Shown: positions 15,627 through 23,038, counted from the first letter of the stretch. The stretch: DNA of 25,068 bases from Deltaproteobacteria bacterium (GCA_019314005.1 JAFDAE010000105.1:1-25068), one strand, 5' to 3'. Translations and numbers: made by a program. Notes: a model not told the origin generated them from the sequence alone.

Positions 15627-16979
15627 GTGAAGATTAGGCTTGCCAAAACAGCTGGATTTTGCATGGGTGTCCGGAGGGCTGTAGATCTGGTCCTGAAGGC
15701 CGCGAACACCAAAAAAGGACCTCTTTACACCTATGGTCCCCTCATCCACAATCCTCAGATTATCGATCTCTTAGAGCAAAAGGGGGTTTCTGTCTTAACC
15801 GATCCCTCTTCAGCGGAACCCGGCACGGTTCTAATCAGGGCTCATGGCGTCCCCCCCCACGTGAAAGATTCTCTGAAAAAAATGGGGTTTACTGTTGTGG
15901 ACGCCACCTGCCCCCGCGTTATTAAGGTACAAACCATTATCCAAAGATATGCGCAACAAGGGTATCACACCATTATTGTCGGCGACAAGAATCACCCGGA
16001 GGTTATTGGTCTTCTCGGTTATACCGAGGATCGCGGCATTGTGGTAAGCCGCTTACAAGATATTCCAACGCTGCCGGCGTTTGACAGGGCCGTTGTGGTA
16101 GCCCAGACCACCCAAGACGCTCTCCTCTTTTCGGAAATAGCCCAAGCGCTTTCCACCCGTTTTCCGCATTATAAGGTCTTCAACACCATCTGCGATTCCA
16201 CCATTAAACGGCAGCTTGAAATTCGTGAAATGGCAAAAGAGGTAGACGCCATTATCGTTGTAGGAGGACGTAATAGCGGGAACACAAAAAGGCTTGCCCA
16301 AATCGGAAAAAACGCTGGCGTGCCCACCTTTCATATCGAAACAGATGCAGATCTTGACCCCTCCCTCATTGAAGGAATGCATCGCATAGGAATAACAGCC
16401 GGAGCATCTACTCCGACCTGGGTGACCAGCAAGGTCTTTAAGGCGCTCGAAAATCTTCCCCATGAAGGAAAAATAGGTTGGCGGAGCGCCATTCATAAAA
16501 TACAACGGACACTTTTATTGAGCAATCTCTATGTCTCGCTGGGGGCAGGATGTCTCAGTTTTGCCTGCGCCGTTCTCCTGGGGATCAAGCCCACCCTTTC
16601 CATGGCTCTTATGGCAGCATTCTATGTCCTTTCAATGCACATTATGAACCGGTTTACCAATAAAGAGGCAAAGCGCTACAATGATCCTGACCGCGCCAGG
16701 TTTGACGAAAAATTCAAAGGTCCGCTCCTTGCCATGGCTACCTGCTCCGGAGCAATCGGTTTGACCATGGCCTTTTTTTTGGGAATAAAACCCTTCTTAA
16801 TCCTCCTTGTCATGAGCATTATGGGATTACTGTATAATATCAAAATCGTGCCCGGGGATATAAGAATTGTTGGTCGTTTTCAAAAGATCAAGGATATCAC
16901 AAGATCAAAAACTTTTTTAATTGCGGCGGCATGGGGCGTGGTGACCAATCTTCGACATTGTAGATGCACAGGGCGATAG
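15627..16979 (+). CDS. ispH: IspH (HMBPP reductase) fused to a truncated UbiA-type domain
   Basis: Residues 1 to about 285 are IspH: Fe-S cysteines C12 (GFCMGVRRAVD), C95 (VDATCPRVIK) and C189 (FNTICDST), active-site H41, H73 and H113, and catalytic E115 in NHPEVIG. It reduces HMBPP to IPP and DMAPP in the MEP isoprenoid pathway. Residues about 295-440 are membrane segments of a UbiA-like prenyltransferase, with MNRFTNKEAKRYNDPDRARF in place of the first Asp-rich motif. After WGVVT (about 16946) the frame runs out of homology and stops at 16977. The UbiA C-terminus continues in another frame. IspH activity should be intact. The start is GTG 15627. Confidence 0.85.
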   Translation: MKIRLAKTAGFCMGVRRAVDLVLKAANTKKGPLYTYGPLIHNPQIIDLLEQKGVSVLTDPSSAEPGTVLIRAHGVPPHVKDSLKKMGFTVVDATCPRVIKVQTIIQRYAQQGYHTIIVGDKNHPEVIGLLGYTEDRGIVVSRLQDIPTLPAFDRAVVVAQTTQDALLFSEIAQALSTRFPHYKVFNTICDSTIKRQLEIREMAKEVDAIIVVGGRNSGNTKRLAQIGKNAGVPTFHIETDADLDPSLIEGMHRIGITAGASTPTWVTSKVFKALENLPHEGKIGWRSAIHKIQRTLLLSNLYVSLGAGCLSFACAVLLGIKPTLSMALMAAFYVLSMHIMNRFTNKEAKRYNDPDRARFDEKFKGPLLAMATCSGAIGLTMAFFLGIKPFLILLVMSIMGLLYNIKIVPGDIRIVGRFQKIKDITRSKTFLIAAAWGVVTNLRHCRCTGR

Positions 16980-17265
16980 AATCGTGGGACAGGAAACCCT
17001 TCCTATCGTATTGGGAGAAAAACAGACTCTGCGCCTTCTAAAAATTCTCCTGGTCCTTTTGAGTCTTGCTGTTCCTGCGGGATACGCGCTCGGCATGGTT
17101 TCATCTTTTGGTTTTGCTATGCTTCTATGCGTATTCTACTTAGCGGGTATCCTTACTGTATACGAACGCTATTGGATGTTTCCGGGATTCAGATTCGAAT
17201 TTTTGGTTGAATCAGGCTTTGTGTTGTCCGGACTTATCGCTGCGGGGTGGATGTTTATGAAATAA
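16945..17265 (+). pseudogene. Detached C-terminal part of the UbiA-like domain
   Basis: In the frame open from 16945 the sequence reads PIFDIVDAQGDRIVGQETLP, which is the second Asp-rich motif (DxxDxxGD) of UbiA prenyltransferases, followed by about three membrane segments to 17265. In intact homologues as I recall them roughly 25 residues (one membrane segment) separate WGVVT from this motif. Here they are nearly adjacent and out of frame. This indicates a deletion of about 70-90 bases plus a frame change. The fragment could start at GTG 16984 but would lack an active site of its own. Confidence 0.75.
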
Positions 17266-17294
17266 TGTCCTAAGAAGTCATTAACAATTGATGA

Positions 17295-17464
17295 TTTCGT
17301 AAAAAGTCTTTGATGAGCTTATCTTGGTCTTATAATCTGTCATTTATCATCTATCATTGGGCATTTATCATTAAAAAAATGACAGATGAAAAATGTGAAA
17401 TGATCAATGCTAAATGAGAATCTTGTCAAGTGACCAACAAGCAAATTGAAGACTTTTTACGAAA
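17295..17464. repeat. Inverted-repeat element, family D (also probable bidirectional terminator region)
   Basis: TTTCGTAAAAAGTCTT at 17295-17310 is matched by its exact complement at 17449-17464, with looser symmetry extending outward. The interior is AT-rich with repeated CATTTATCAT units and a nested CTGTCATTT...AAATGACAG hairpin. It lies between the convergent UbiA fragment and the anti-sigma gene, and its right arm includes the last codons and TAA stop of the anti-sigma gene. Confidence 0.7.
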
Positions 17465-18095
17465 CCGTCAACAATTCCTCAAATATCCATAGTTCCACAT
17501 CTTCATCGAGGCTCTCAAGAAGCTTCAACTCATCCTCTATATTCTCAATCTCTGTTTCTTCCGAGGTAGAGGCGGGTGTTATTTCTGCATCTTCAAGGAG
17601 TTCCATTTCTGCAAGGATGAACTCATCGGTATCACTGACAATATCCTCCTCATTAAGAAGCTCCATAAGAGTTAGTTCGTTTGTCAGCATCGCCGGGGAC
17701 CGCAACGGGCCAAATCCGATCTTATTGGAATCATGGAAAAAAAAGAGGCCAAAAAGAATGACGATAACAGCAGCGGAAGCCACTCCTGTCCGCACTCTAC
17801 TCCCCAACAAAAAGGTACGGGCTGCGTCTATGAATGAAAACGGTGTGGATTGCTCAGCAATTCGCCGCACTATCTTTTCGTTTAATTCAGACATATAGGT
17901 GTCTAGAGCTTCGGCAGGAGGACGTTTCAGTTCTTTTTTGCCGACCAAGTCCAATATCCCCTCCATATTTTCAAATCGTAGGGTACACGTCTTACAGGCT
18001 GCCAAATGGTCTTTCACAAAACGGGTATCTTCTCCGCCCAATTCCTTATAATAATAGGCAGGAAGCAACTTTTGTATCTTTTTGCAGTCCTTCAT
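17457..18095 (-). CDS. Anti-sigma factor with zinc-binding (ZAS/zf-HC2) domain and acidic exported tail
   Basis: A 212-residue protein. The N-terminal ZAS domain has C4, H30, C34 and C37, the classic C-x25-H-x3-C-x2-C spacing that binds zinc and clamps an ECF sigma factor. One membrane segment follows (residues about 104-120, VASAAVIVILFGLFFF). The C-terminal 90 residues should lie outside the cytoplasm and are strikingly acidic (NEEDIVSDTDEF, TSEETEIENIEDELKLLES). The gene overlaps the sigma gene by 4 bases. The final codons and stop fall in a family D repeat arm, so the natural C-terminus may have been altered. It presumably holds the sigma factor until an envelope signal releases it. Confidence 0.88.
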   Translation of the reverse strand: MKDCKKIQKLLPAYYYKELGGEDTRFVKDHLAACKTCTLRFENMEGILDLVGKKELKRPPAEALDTYMSELNEKIVRRIAEQSTPFSFIDAARTFLLGSRVRTGVASAAVIVILFGLFFFHDSNKIGFGPLRSPAMLTNELTLMELLNEEDIVSDTDEFILAEMELLEDAEITPASTSEETEIENIEDELKLLESLDEDVELWIFEELLTVS

Positions 18096-18688
18096 TTATA
18101 TTCCCCTTTTTTATAATAACTTCCAAGCCCAACCTGTAATTTCATTACTGCGTGATAAAGGCGTGACTTTACCGTGCCTGGGGCACAGCGCGTAATCGTA
18201 CTTATTTCATCTATACTCATTCCATGTATGTGCTTAAGCACAAACGCGATCCTTTGATTTGCCGGGAGAGAGTTGATTGCCCGGGTTATCTTTTCATTCA
18301 TTTCCTTGTTTAACAACTCATCTTGAGGATTGGGATTAGAATCGGACTCTGTCTCAAAGATATCCTGTGCGGTCCCTTCTTCATCCTCCTTCCCTTTGGG
18401 AGGGGAAAAAATTGACCCCTCCCCGCTTTTCTTACGAATATGATCCTTGCAGGTATTGATCAGGATGCGATAAAACCAGGTATAAAAAGAGGAGCCCCCC
18501 CTGAACTTTGGGATCGATAGATATGCCTTAAGAAATGCCTCCTGGGAAATGTTCTTTGCATCTTCATAGTCTCCCGTAAAAGAATAGGCAATACTCAACG
18601 CCCTGTCTTTATACCGCTCAACCAGATCGGCAAAGGCATCTTTTGCTCCTCCTTGAATCAACCGTATCAGTTCCCGGTCTCGATCCAT
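18092..18688 (-). CDS. ECF-type RNA polymerase sigma factor
   Basis: A sigma70-family protein of about 198 residues. Region 2 is AFADLVERYKDRALSIAYSF plus DAKNISQEAFLKAYLSI and FYTWFYRILINTCKDHIRKK (core and -10 binding). Region 4 is INSLPANQRIAFVLKHIHG and MSIDEISTITRCAPGTVKSR (-35 helix-turn-helix). I start it at ATG 18688 (MDRDRELIRLI), four bases after the preceding TAA (TAATTCGATG), a good re-initiation geometry. An ATG at 18709 would add seven residues and overlap the upstream gene. A charged linker between regions 2 and 4 (residues about 95-130) is longer than usual. It is encoded between its putative signal protein and its anti-sigma factor. Confidence 0.9.
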   Translation of the reverse strand: MDRDRELIRLIQGGAKDAFADLVERYKDRALSIAYSFTGDYEDAKNISQEAFLKAYLSIPKFRGGSSFYTWFYRILINTCKDHIRKKSGEGSIFSPPKGKEDEEGTAQDIFETESDSNPNPQDELLNKEMNEKITRAINSLPANQRIAFVLKHIHGMSIDEISTITRCAPGTVKSRLYHAVMKLQVGLGSYYKKGEYK

Positions 18689-18692
18689 CGAA

Positions 18693-19322
18693 TTACTTTC
18701 TGCCACCATGCTTTTTCTGTCCGTGACTCCTGCCTGACGGCCTCATGTGTCGGTTCGGCTTTTCTCGTAGGCCTTTCCCCGCAGCCCTGCGTAGCTCTCT
18801 TCTTTTCATTATTCGCTCATGTCGTTGCGGATCATCCTTTTTTATCCTTTCCAGCCTTTGATGCAACAATTCTCTTCTTTTTGAGATTGTCTCCTTAAAT
18901 CGTTCGGGGTTCTCGTCCCTCATTCGCTCCAGCCTATTCGAGATCCTTTCCCTTCTCTTACTCATGATATTCTCGAATTTCTCCGGGTCTTCCCTTCGTA
19001 ACCGCTGCAATCTCTTCCTAAGATGCTCTTTCCTCTTGTGTACCAAGCGTCGATATTCTTCGGGGTTCTCTTTGCGAAGCCTTCTCAGCTCTTCCGCCTT
19101 TTTCCTAAGCCCCGGAGGCTTCCTAAGCCCCGGAGGCACATCGGATTCGCCCCACCCCTGTTTTACACCCTGATCCCAGCCTGGAGGTCTTTGTTCGATA
19201 ACTTTTTTAATTTGATCAGGCGCCTTCTCATCCTCTTGAGCCAGAACCATACCTGGCAGGATGAAATGGGTAGCCAACAATACCAATGTGGCCGGAATAA
19301 ACTTTTGTAATATTTTTTTCAT
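18693..19322 (-). CDS. Secreted Arg-rich repeat protein of the ECF operon
   Basis: A 209-residue protein with a signal peptide (residues 1-28, cleavage after VLA). The mature part is extremely basic. From residue 82 it has three complete and one partial 26-residue repeats: unit starts at LRKENPEEYRR, LRREDPEKFEN, MRDENPERFKE and IKKDDPQRHER, each followed by a KR/RR-rich helix. A PPGLRK duplication (residues 63-74) precedes them. The periodicity suggests consecutive amphipathic helical hairpins, loosely like periplasmic stress proteins (CpxP/ZraP style), but I see no recognised motif. It is the first gene of the sigma/anti-sigma operon, with a GGGAG ribosome site. By analogy it could be a sensor or effector of envelope stress. 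Confidence 0.75.
   Translation of the reverse strand: MKKILQKFIPATLVLLATHFILPGMVLAQEDEKAPDQIKKVIEQRPPGWDQGVKQGWGESDVPPGLRKPPGLRKKAEELRRLRKENPEEYRRLVHKRKEHLRKRLQRLRREDPEKFENIMSKRRERISNRLERMRDENPERFKETISKRRELLHQRLERIKKDDPQRHERIMKRRELRRAAGKGLREKPNRHMRPSGRSHGQKKHGGRK
19102..19137. repeat. 18-bp perfect tandem duplication inside the Arg-rich gene
   Basis: TTCCTAAGCCCCGGAGGC occurs twice, head to tail (19102-19119 and 19120-19137), encoding PPGLRK twice. Because it is perfect and in frame, it looks like recent replication slippage. Confidence 0.9.
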
Positions 19323-19381
19323 ATCTTAATCTCCCTTTTCTGTTGTATTTGTCAACACGATCTTTTCTCTGTTTTTATAAA

Positions 19382-19409
19382 CTTAGACGTGCGAAACAGA
19401 AAAAGGTTC
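19382..19409 (-). promoter_or_regulatory. RpoE-like ECF promoter for the Arg-rich/sigma/anti-sigma operon
   Basis: On the minus strand GAACCT (19409-19404) and TCTAAG (19387-19382) are separated by 16 bases, close to the sigmaE-type GAACTT-N16-TCTRA pattern. The expected start of transcription is about 50 bases before the ATG at 19322, leaving room for the GGGAG ribosome site. This would make the operon autoregulated. Confidence 0.5.
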
Positions 19410-19537
19410 AATATTGATTTTATCCTTAACTAACAGGCTCAACAGGAATCTTTTATTAAGTTATCAACCAGTTATAAAGTATGTGAAAAAAGTCTTGAAT
19501 GATCTTCTCAGGTATGTAATTATAATTTTTTGTTATC

Positions 19538-19561
19538 TGAGGACGTTTTGAAACTGCCTCA
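19538..19561. promoter_or_regulatory. Imperfect palindrome in the fmdB leader
   Basis: TGAGG..GTTT..AAAC..CCTCA forms an imperfect dyad about 40 bases before the fmdB start. It may be an operator or a short RNA hairpin; the support is weak. Confidence 0.25.
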
Positions 19562-19600
19562 TCTGAATTATTATTCGTAAATAAAAGGGGGAAACACGAA

Positions 19601-19849
19601 ATGCCGATATATGAGTTCAGATGTGAACAGTGTAATCATACGTTTGAATTGCTCAGCCTCGGTCAAACCGATGAATTTGAGATGAAATGTCCGAAATGCC
19701 AATCGCCGAATATACAACGCCTCATGAGCGCTGCGAGTTTTGCCATCTCCGGAGGGAACAGCGGAGCGAGCCAACCTTCTCTGGAAAGCCATACGTGCGG
19801 TTCAGGAAATTGCAGTACGATTACGCTGCCAGGGCATACTAAAGAATAG
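19601..19849 (+). CDS. FmdB family zinc ribbon protein
   Basis: An 82-residue protein with a zinc ribbon: C8-E-Q-C11 in MPIYEFRCEQC and C30-P-K-C33 in MKCPKCQSP, followed by the RLMSAASF segment typical of FmdB-like regulatory proteins. The C-terminal tail is flexible (Gly/Ser-rich) and contains two further cysteines (HTCGSGNC) that could bind metal. The start has a strong AGGGGG ribosome site. It is monocistronic here, divergent from the ECF operon; the DNA- or RNA-level target of this family is not established. Confidence 0.88.
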   Translation: MPIYEFRCEQCNHTFELLSLGQTDEFEMKCPKCQSPNIQRLMSAASFAISGGNSGASQPSLESHTCGSGNCSTITLPGHTKE

Positions 19850-19966
19850 ATAGTGTCCAAAAAGGAATTAGTAGATGTTGTCCCAAGACAAGGCCTCACA
19901 TCAGACTAAGCACCCTCTGTTTCATTGAAATTCTTCCTCAGACTCGAGCTTTCTACGAGACCGGCT

Positions 19967-20293
19967 TCAACGAGTCATCATATCCTGGAAACGAAACAAA
20001 AGGTTAATCAACGCTCCCCCTGTCTCATCATCCAGGTCTTCGAACTCGATACCCATGTTGTAGGCGCGCTCACCCTTCTTAACCCATACGACTCTGCCTT
20101 TTGCCTTTATTGAAATACGCGTATCGATGACCATATCCAAGAGAGTACCTACTTCCCAAGGCTCACTGCTCTCAATCATTAATCCGCCGGGGCTTGCATC
20201 ACGTACGAACTCTTTTAAAAATTTCTTGCCGTCAGAAAGCGTAACATACAACAAGGTGTCCACCCTGGAGTATTTTCTCTTTTCTTCATGCAT
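19967..20293 (-). CDS. PilZ domain protein
   Basis: About 108 residues from ATG 20293 (MHEEKRKYSRVD), chosen over an upstream start at 20377 because a GGAGAG ribosome site precedes it. It carries both PilZ cyclic-di-GMP motifs: RKYSR (RxxxR) at the N-terminus and DASPGGLMIES (D/NxSxxG) about 27 residues later, then a beta-barrel with GRVVWVKKG and MGIEFEDLDDE. It should bind c-di-GMP in the cytoplasm and is probably a single-domain effector. It lies 130 bases downstream of the pilus secretin gene on the same strand, so a role in pilus control is plausible but unproven. Confidence 0.88.
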   Translation of the reverse strand: MHEEKRKYSRVDTLLYVTLSDGKKFLKEFVRDASPGGLMIESSEPWEVGTLLDMVIDTRISIKAKGRVVWVKKGERAYNMGIEFEDLDDETGGALINLLFRFQDMMTR

Positions 20294-20423
20294 GAGGGCT
20301 CTCCTTTTGCTATTAGGGTGCGGCGAGTTTACCTCGGCGCGTGAATAATCCGGGTTAGACGGGCTGAAAGGTTTCAAAATGAACGCTATGCTTTGACCAT
20401 TATCAACGCTTTACGTTTCCCCA

Positions 20424-21866
20424 TCACTGTACAAAATCGAAAAGTTGCTCGTGATCGGGCAACGGTTCCTTACTAAAACTCTCTTCCATTTTCTTCGTTT
20501 TTTCTATGGCTTCCTGGTTCGTGTGTCGCCGCTCGGCATAGAAAATATGGGGAGTAATTAGGACGACCAGTTCGGTCTTTCCTATGCCTCGATAGGTCCG
20601 TCCGAAAAGCACACCTAATCCAGGAATACTCCCTAAGCAGGGAATCTTTTCACTGGTTCTGGTTTTCGTGTTCTGGATCAATCCACCAATAAAAGCTGTC
20701 TCCCCGCTTCTGGCCGATAGCCATGTGGAAACCACTGTGGTCTTAACGACAGGAATTCCCTGCTCAATCATGGCCGAATTAAGACTTGACCGCACATTGA
20801 GCAACACAATGCCTTCGTCACTAATATAGGGTGTTATGTCAAGTATGGTGCCCGTATCTATGAACTCTATAGTCTCGGTAGTGACACCCATGTTTGTTGT
20901 GGCGACTCTGTACCCCTGTTGTCCGCCGACTTGCACCCTGGCCTGTTTTCCGTGAACAGCCAGTATCTTGGGTGTGGAGAGCGTGTCGATTTTAGTTTTG
21001 GACTGCAGAGCGTCCAAAGCGGCCGTAAACCGGTCCCATGAGCCTGCACCAGTTATGATGTTGGCAAAAATCCCCGCCCCACTGTCAGGCACCGGAGAAA
21101 TGCTCGCGTCAGTAGGCATGATCGCGGTACTGAAGCCACCTGTTCCCATCCTTACATCGCCAAGTAGTTGTTCCCAGTTGACGCCCAGGGACATATCATC
21201 GGTCAGAGTGACTTCTAAAATCTTCGCCTCAATCATCACTTGTTTAGGCATCGTATCCCAATAACTGATGATAGTCTCTATCTTCTCTATGTTTTCCGGA
21301 GTATCTTCCACGATAACGGTCTTGGAGGGTTCATGGATCTTGATCAGTCGCATGCCGGGGATAGCGTCCAGAATCTCCTGAAGCTTATCAACCTCGGCAT
21401 ATTTGAGGTTGAAGATACGCAGCTGTAATCTTTCGGCTTGCGGATCCCGGGTTTCTTTGGGCTTATAAACATAATAGAGATTCCCGTGCTTGCGATATTT
21501 AACTCCCCCTGATAGGGTTATGGCGTCTAAGGCCTCATCCAGGGTCACCCGATAAAGATGGACCGAGATCTTGCCGGATACATCTTGTGCGGTTGCGATA
21601 TCGATCTCTCGACTTATAGCGACGGTCGAAAGGGCCTCCCGTATATCAACATCAAGAAAATTTAGACTCATCAACTGGTTATCGGCCGACTGAATTTCAA
21701 TCTCGGGTATGGTAATTTTTCGCGACTCTGCTTGCCTGGTGGTTGAGTGCTTTGCCCCTTTCTCGTCGATTTCTTCGAGAGGCGCGGGGGGTTGTGCGGA
21801 CGCAGGGCGAATCAGTGCCCCCATGATCATTAACAACCCCAAAAAAAGTGTTGCCTTCCTATTCAC
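20424..21866 (-). CDS. pilQ: Type IV pilus secretin (PilQ/MshL-like)
   Basis: A 480-residue secreted protein with a signal peptide (residues 1-24, ending PASA). Domains in order: a short variable region, an STN/N0-like domain (LNFLDVDIREALSTVAISRE to GNLYYVYKP, about residues 68-135), a NolW/N1-type domain (LRIFNLKYAEVDKLQEILDA), and the C-terminal secretin domain (EAKILEVTLTDDMSLGVNWE, STPKILAVHGKQARVQVGGQ, GETAFIGGLIQ, GLGVLFGRTYRGIGKTELVV). It forms the outer-membrane ring through which pili pass. It is shorter than classical PilQ and lacks visible AMIN domains, nearer to MshL in size. It overlaps the pilP gene by 8 bases. Confidence 0.9.
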   Translation of the reverse strand: MNRKATLFLGLLMIMGALIRPASAQPPAPLEEIDEKGAKHSTTRQAESRKITIPEIEIQSADNQLMSLNFLDVDIREALSTVAISREIDIATAQDVSGKISVHLYRVTLDEALDAITLSGGVKYRKHGNLYYVYKPKETRDPQAERLQLRIFNLKYAEVDKLQEILDAIPGMRLIKIHEPSKTVIVEDTPENIEKIETIISYWDTMPKQVMIEAKILEVTLTDDMSLGVNWEQLLGDVRMGTGGFSTAIMPTDASISPVPDSGAGIFANIITGAGSWDRFTAALDALQSKTKIDTLSTPKILAVHGKQARVQVGGQQGYRVATTNMGVTTETIEFIDTGTILDITPYISDEGIVLLNVRSSLNSAMIEQGIPVVKTTVVSTWLSARSGETAFIGGLIQNTKTRTSEKIPCLGSIPGLGVLFGRTYRGIGKTELVVLITPHIFYAERRHTNQEAIEKTKKMEESFSKEPLPDHEQLFDFVQ

Positions 21867-22353
21867 TTTTCACCATCTCCAATTCTATCCTGTCAATGCC
21901 CGAGTCCAACAGGACGTCTTTTTTCCCGATCCTGACCACCTCATATGAACCGATCCAATCGCCTGTGTAGAGGAATTGATTATTGATGATGGCGATGGGC
22001 TTCTGCCCACCGACAATCGTACCTCTGAGTTTCAAAAATGGCACAGCATTTGATGAACCGTACTCGCCGGGTCGGTTTCCTGTTTTTGTCGGCAATTTCA
22101 AAGGCGCAAAGATATCTCTGAGGACCCACCGTACGGGCTGATTAACAGGCAATTTTCGCTGCCGGTCGCTTTGAGGTTTTTTTATTTCGATCTGAGGGAT
22201 ATCAAATTGAGCAGGTGGCGTTGTGGATGTGCTGCGATTCGTGTCGCTTGTGGCTTCCTTATGTATGAAGCGGAAATATCCTACGGTCACAAACACCAAA
22301 GAGAGCCCTATAACTATATAAGTTTTTATCTGCTCGCTTTTCTTACCAGGCAT
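21859..22353 (-). CDS. pilP: PilP/GspC-like pilus assembly protein
   Basis: About 164 residues. ATG 22353 is preferred; a TTG at 22359 with an AAAGGA site is an alternative. One N-terminal membrane segment (IKTYIVIGLSLVFVTVGYF) is followed by a proline-rich linker and a C-terminal beta domain (FLKLRGTIVGGQKPIAIINN, then LYTGDWIGSYEVVRIGKKDV) like the homology region of PilP/GspC proteins that link the inner-membrane complex to the secretin. Unlike classical PilP it has no lipobox, so it is anchored by a membrane helix. It overlaps pilQ by 8 bases and is separated from pilO by a MITE. Confidence 0.8.
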   Translation of the reverse strand: MPGKKSEQIKTYIVIGLSLVFVTVGYFRFIHKEATSDTNRSTSTTPPAQFDIPQIEIKKPQSDRQRKLPVNQPVRWVLRDIFAPLKLPTKTGNRPGEYGSSNAVPFLKLRGTIVGGQKPIAIINNQFLYTGDWIGSYEVVRIGKKDVLLDSGIDRIELEMVKSE

Positions 22354-22373
22354 TAACAAGGTTTCCTTTGCTT

Positions 22374-22504
22374 CGAGACCTTTGCATAACTGCCATTTCC
22401 CCGTGATGCGGCGTCAGGCTTCAAAATTTCTCAATGTATTCCTCCGGTTAAATTTTTCACCTTCCTTGCCTGACGGAAAAATGTCGCGTTATGCAAAGGT
22501 CTCG
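22374..22504. mobile_element. MITE family B, copy 3 (inside the pil operon)
   Basis: A 131-base element with 17-bp perfect inverted termini, CGAGACCTTTGCATAAC at 22374-22390 and its complement at 22488-22504. It is the shortest copy: the block GGCACGCAGTGAAGCGTCAG present in copy 2 is deleted. It lies 7 bases after the pilO stop and 21 bases before the pilP ATG, both on the minus strand. Confidence 0.9.
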
Positions 22505-22510
22505 CTCCTC

Positions 22511-23038
22511 TTATCGTTCAAAAATAGAGGCCGTTAAATCGACTCGGCACTCCTGAGACGCGTTGGATTTCGTAATATTAACCTTTTCTATCACCAGCGT
22601 GCGCTTCATTGTCTCAAGATCGTAGAGCAGGTGATAGCTGTTAAGAAAAGAGCCTCTAAACATCAGACGAATTGGAATTTTGGTATAGAGTTTCTCTTCC
22701 ACAGGGGCCAGCGGCTGTAAATTTATCAACATAACCTTTCTCTTCTTCATCAAAGAATCAACTTGCTTCAAGAACTCCCCGATCTCTGCTGATTCTGGGA
22801 TTTGCTCATTTAAGGCCTGTATTTCCCTCCTTGCGTCATCCAAGATCAGCCCAAGACGTTGCAGACTCGTCTCAGCCAAGGCTAATTCCTTTGACCTCTT
22901 AGACAGGAGCTCGTTTTCCTGGCGGATCTGTCTCTGTTGTTTGATTCCAAGATTCACGGCCCAGTAGCCACATATGACCGAAATAATCACTAAGAACACA
23001 AGACACGTTTGATCCAGTTTTTTGATACTGATATTCAT
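22511..23038 (-). CDS. pilO: PilO-like pilus assembly protein
   Basis: A 175-residue protein with one N-terminal membrane segment (TCLVFLVIISVICGYWAVNLG), a periplasmic coiled coil (residues about 30-85, RQIRQENELLSKRSKELALA), and a small ferredoxin-like domain (RKVMLINLQPLAPV, IPIRLMFRGSFLNSYHLLYD). This is the standard PilO layout; it pairs with PilN in the inner-membrane alignment complex. The ATG shares one base with the pilN stop (TAATG). A MITE immediately follows the gene. Confidence 0.85.
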   Translation of the reverse strand: MNISIKKLDQTCLVFLVIISVICGYWAVNLGIKQQRQIRQENELLSKRSKELALAETSLQRLGLILDDARREIQALNEQIPESAEIGEFLKQVDSLMKKRKVMLINLQPLAPVEEKLYTKIPIRLMFRGSFLNSYHLLYDLETMKRTLVIEKVNITKSNASQECRVDLTASIFER

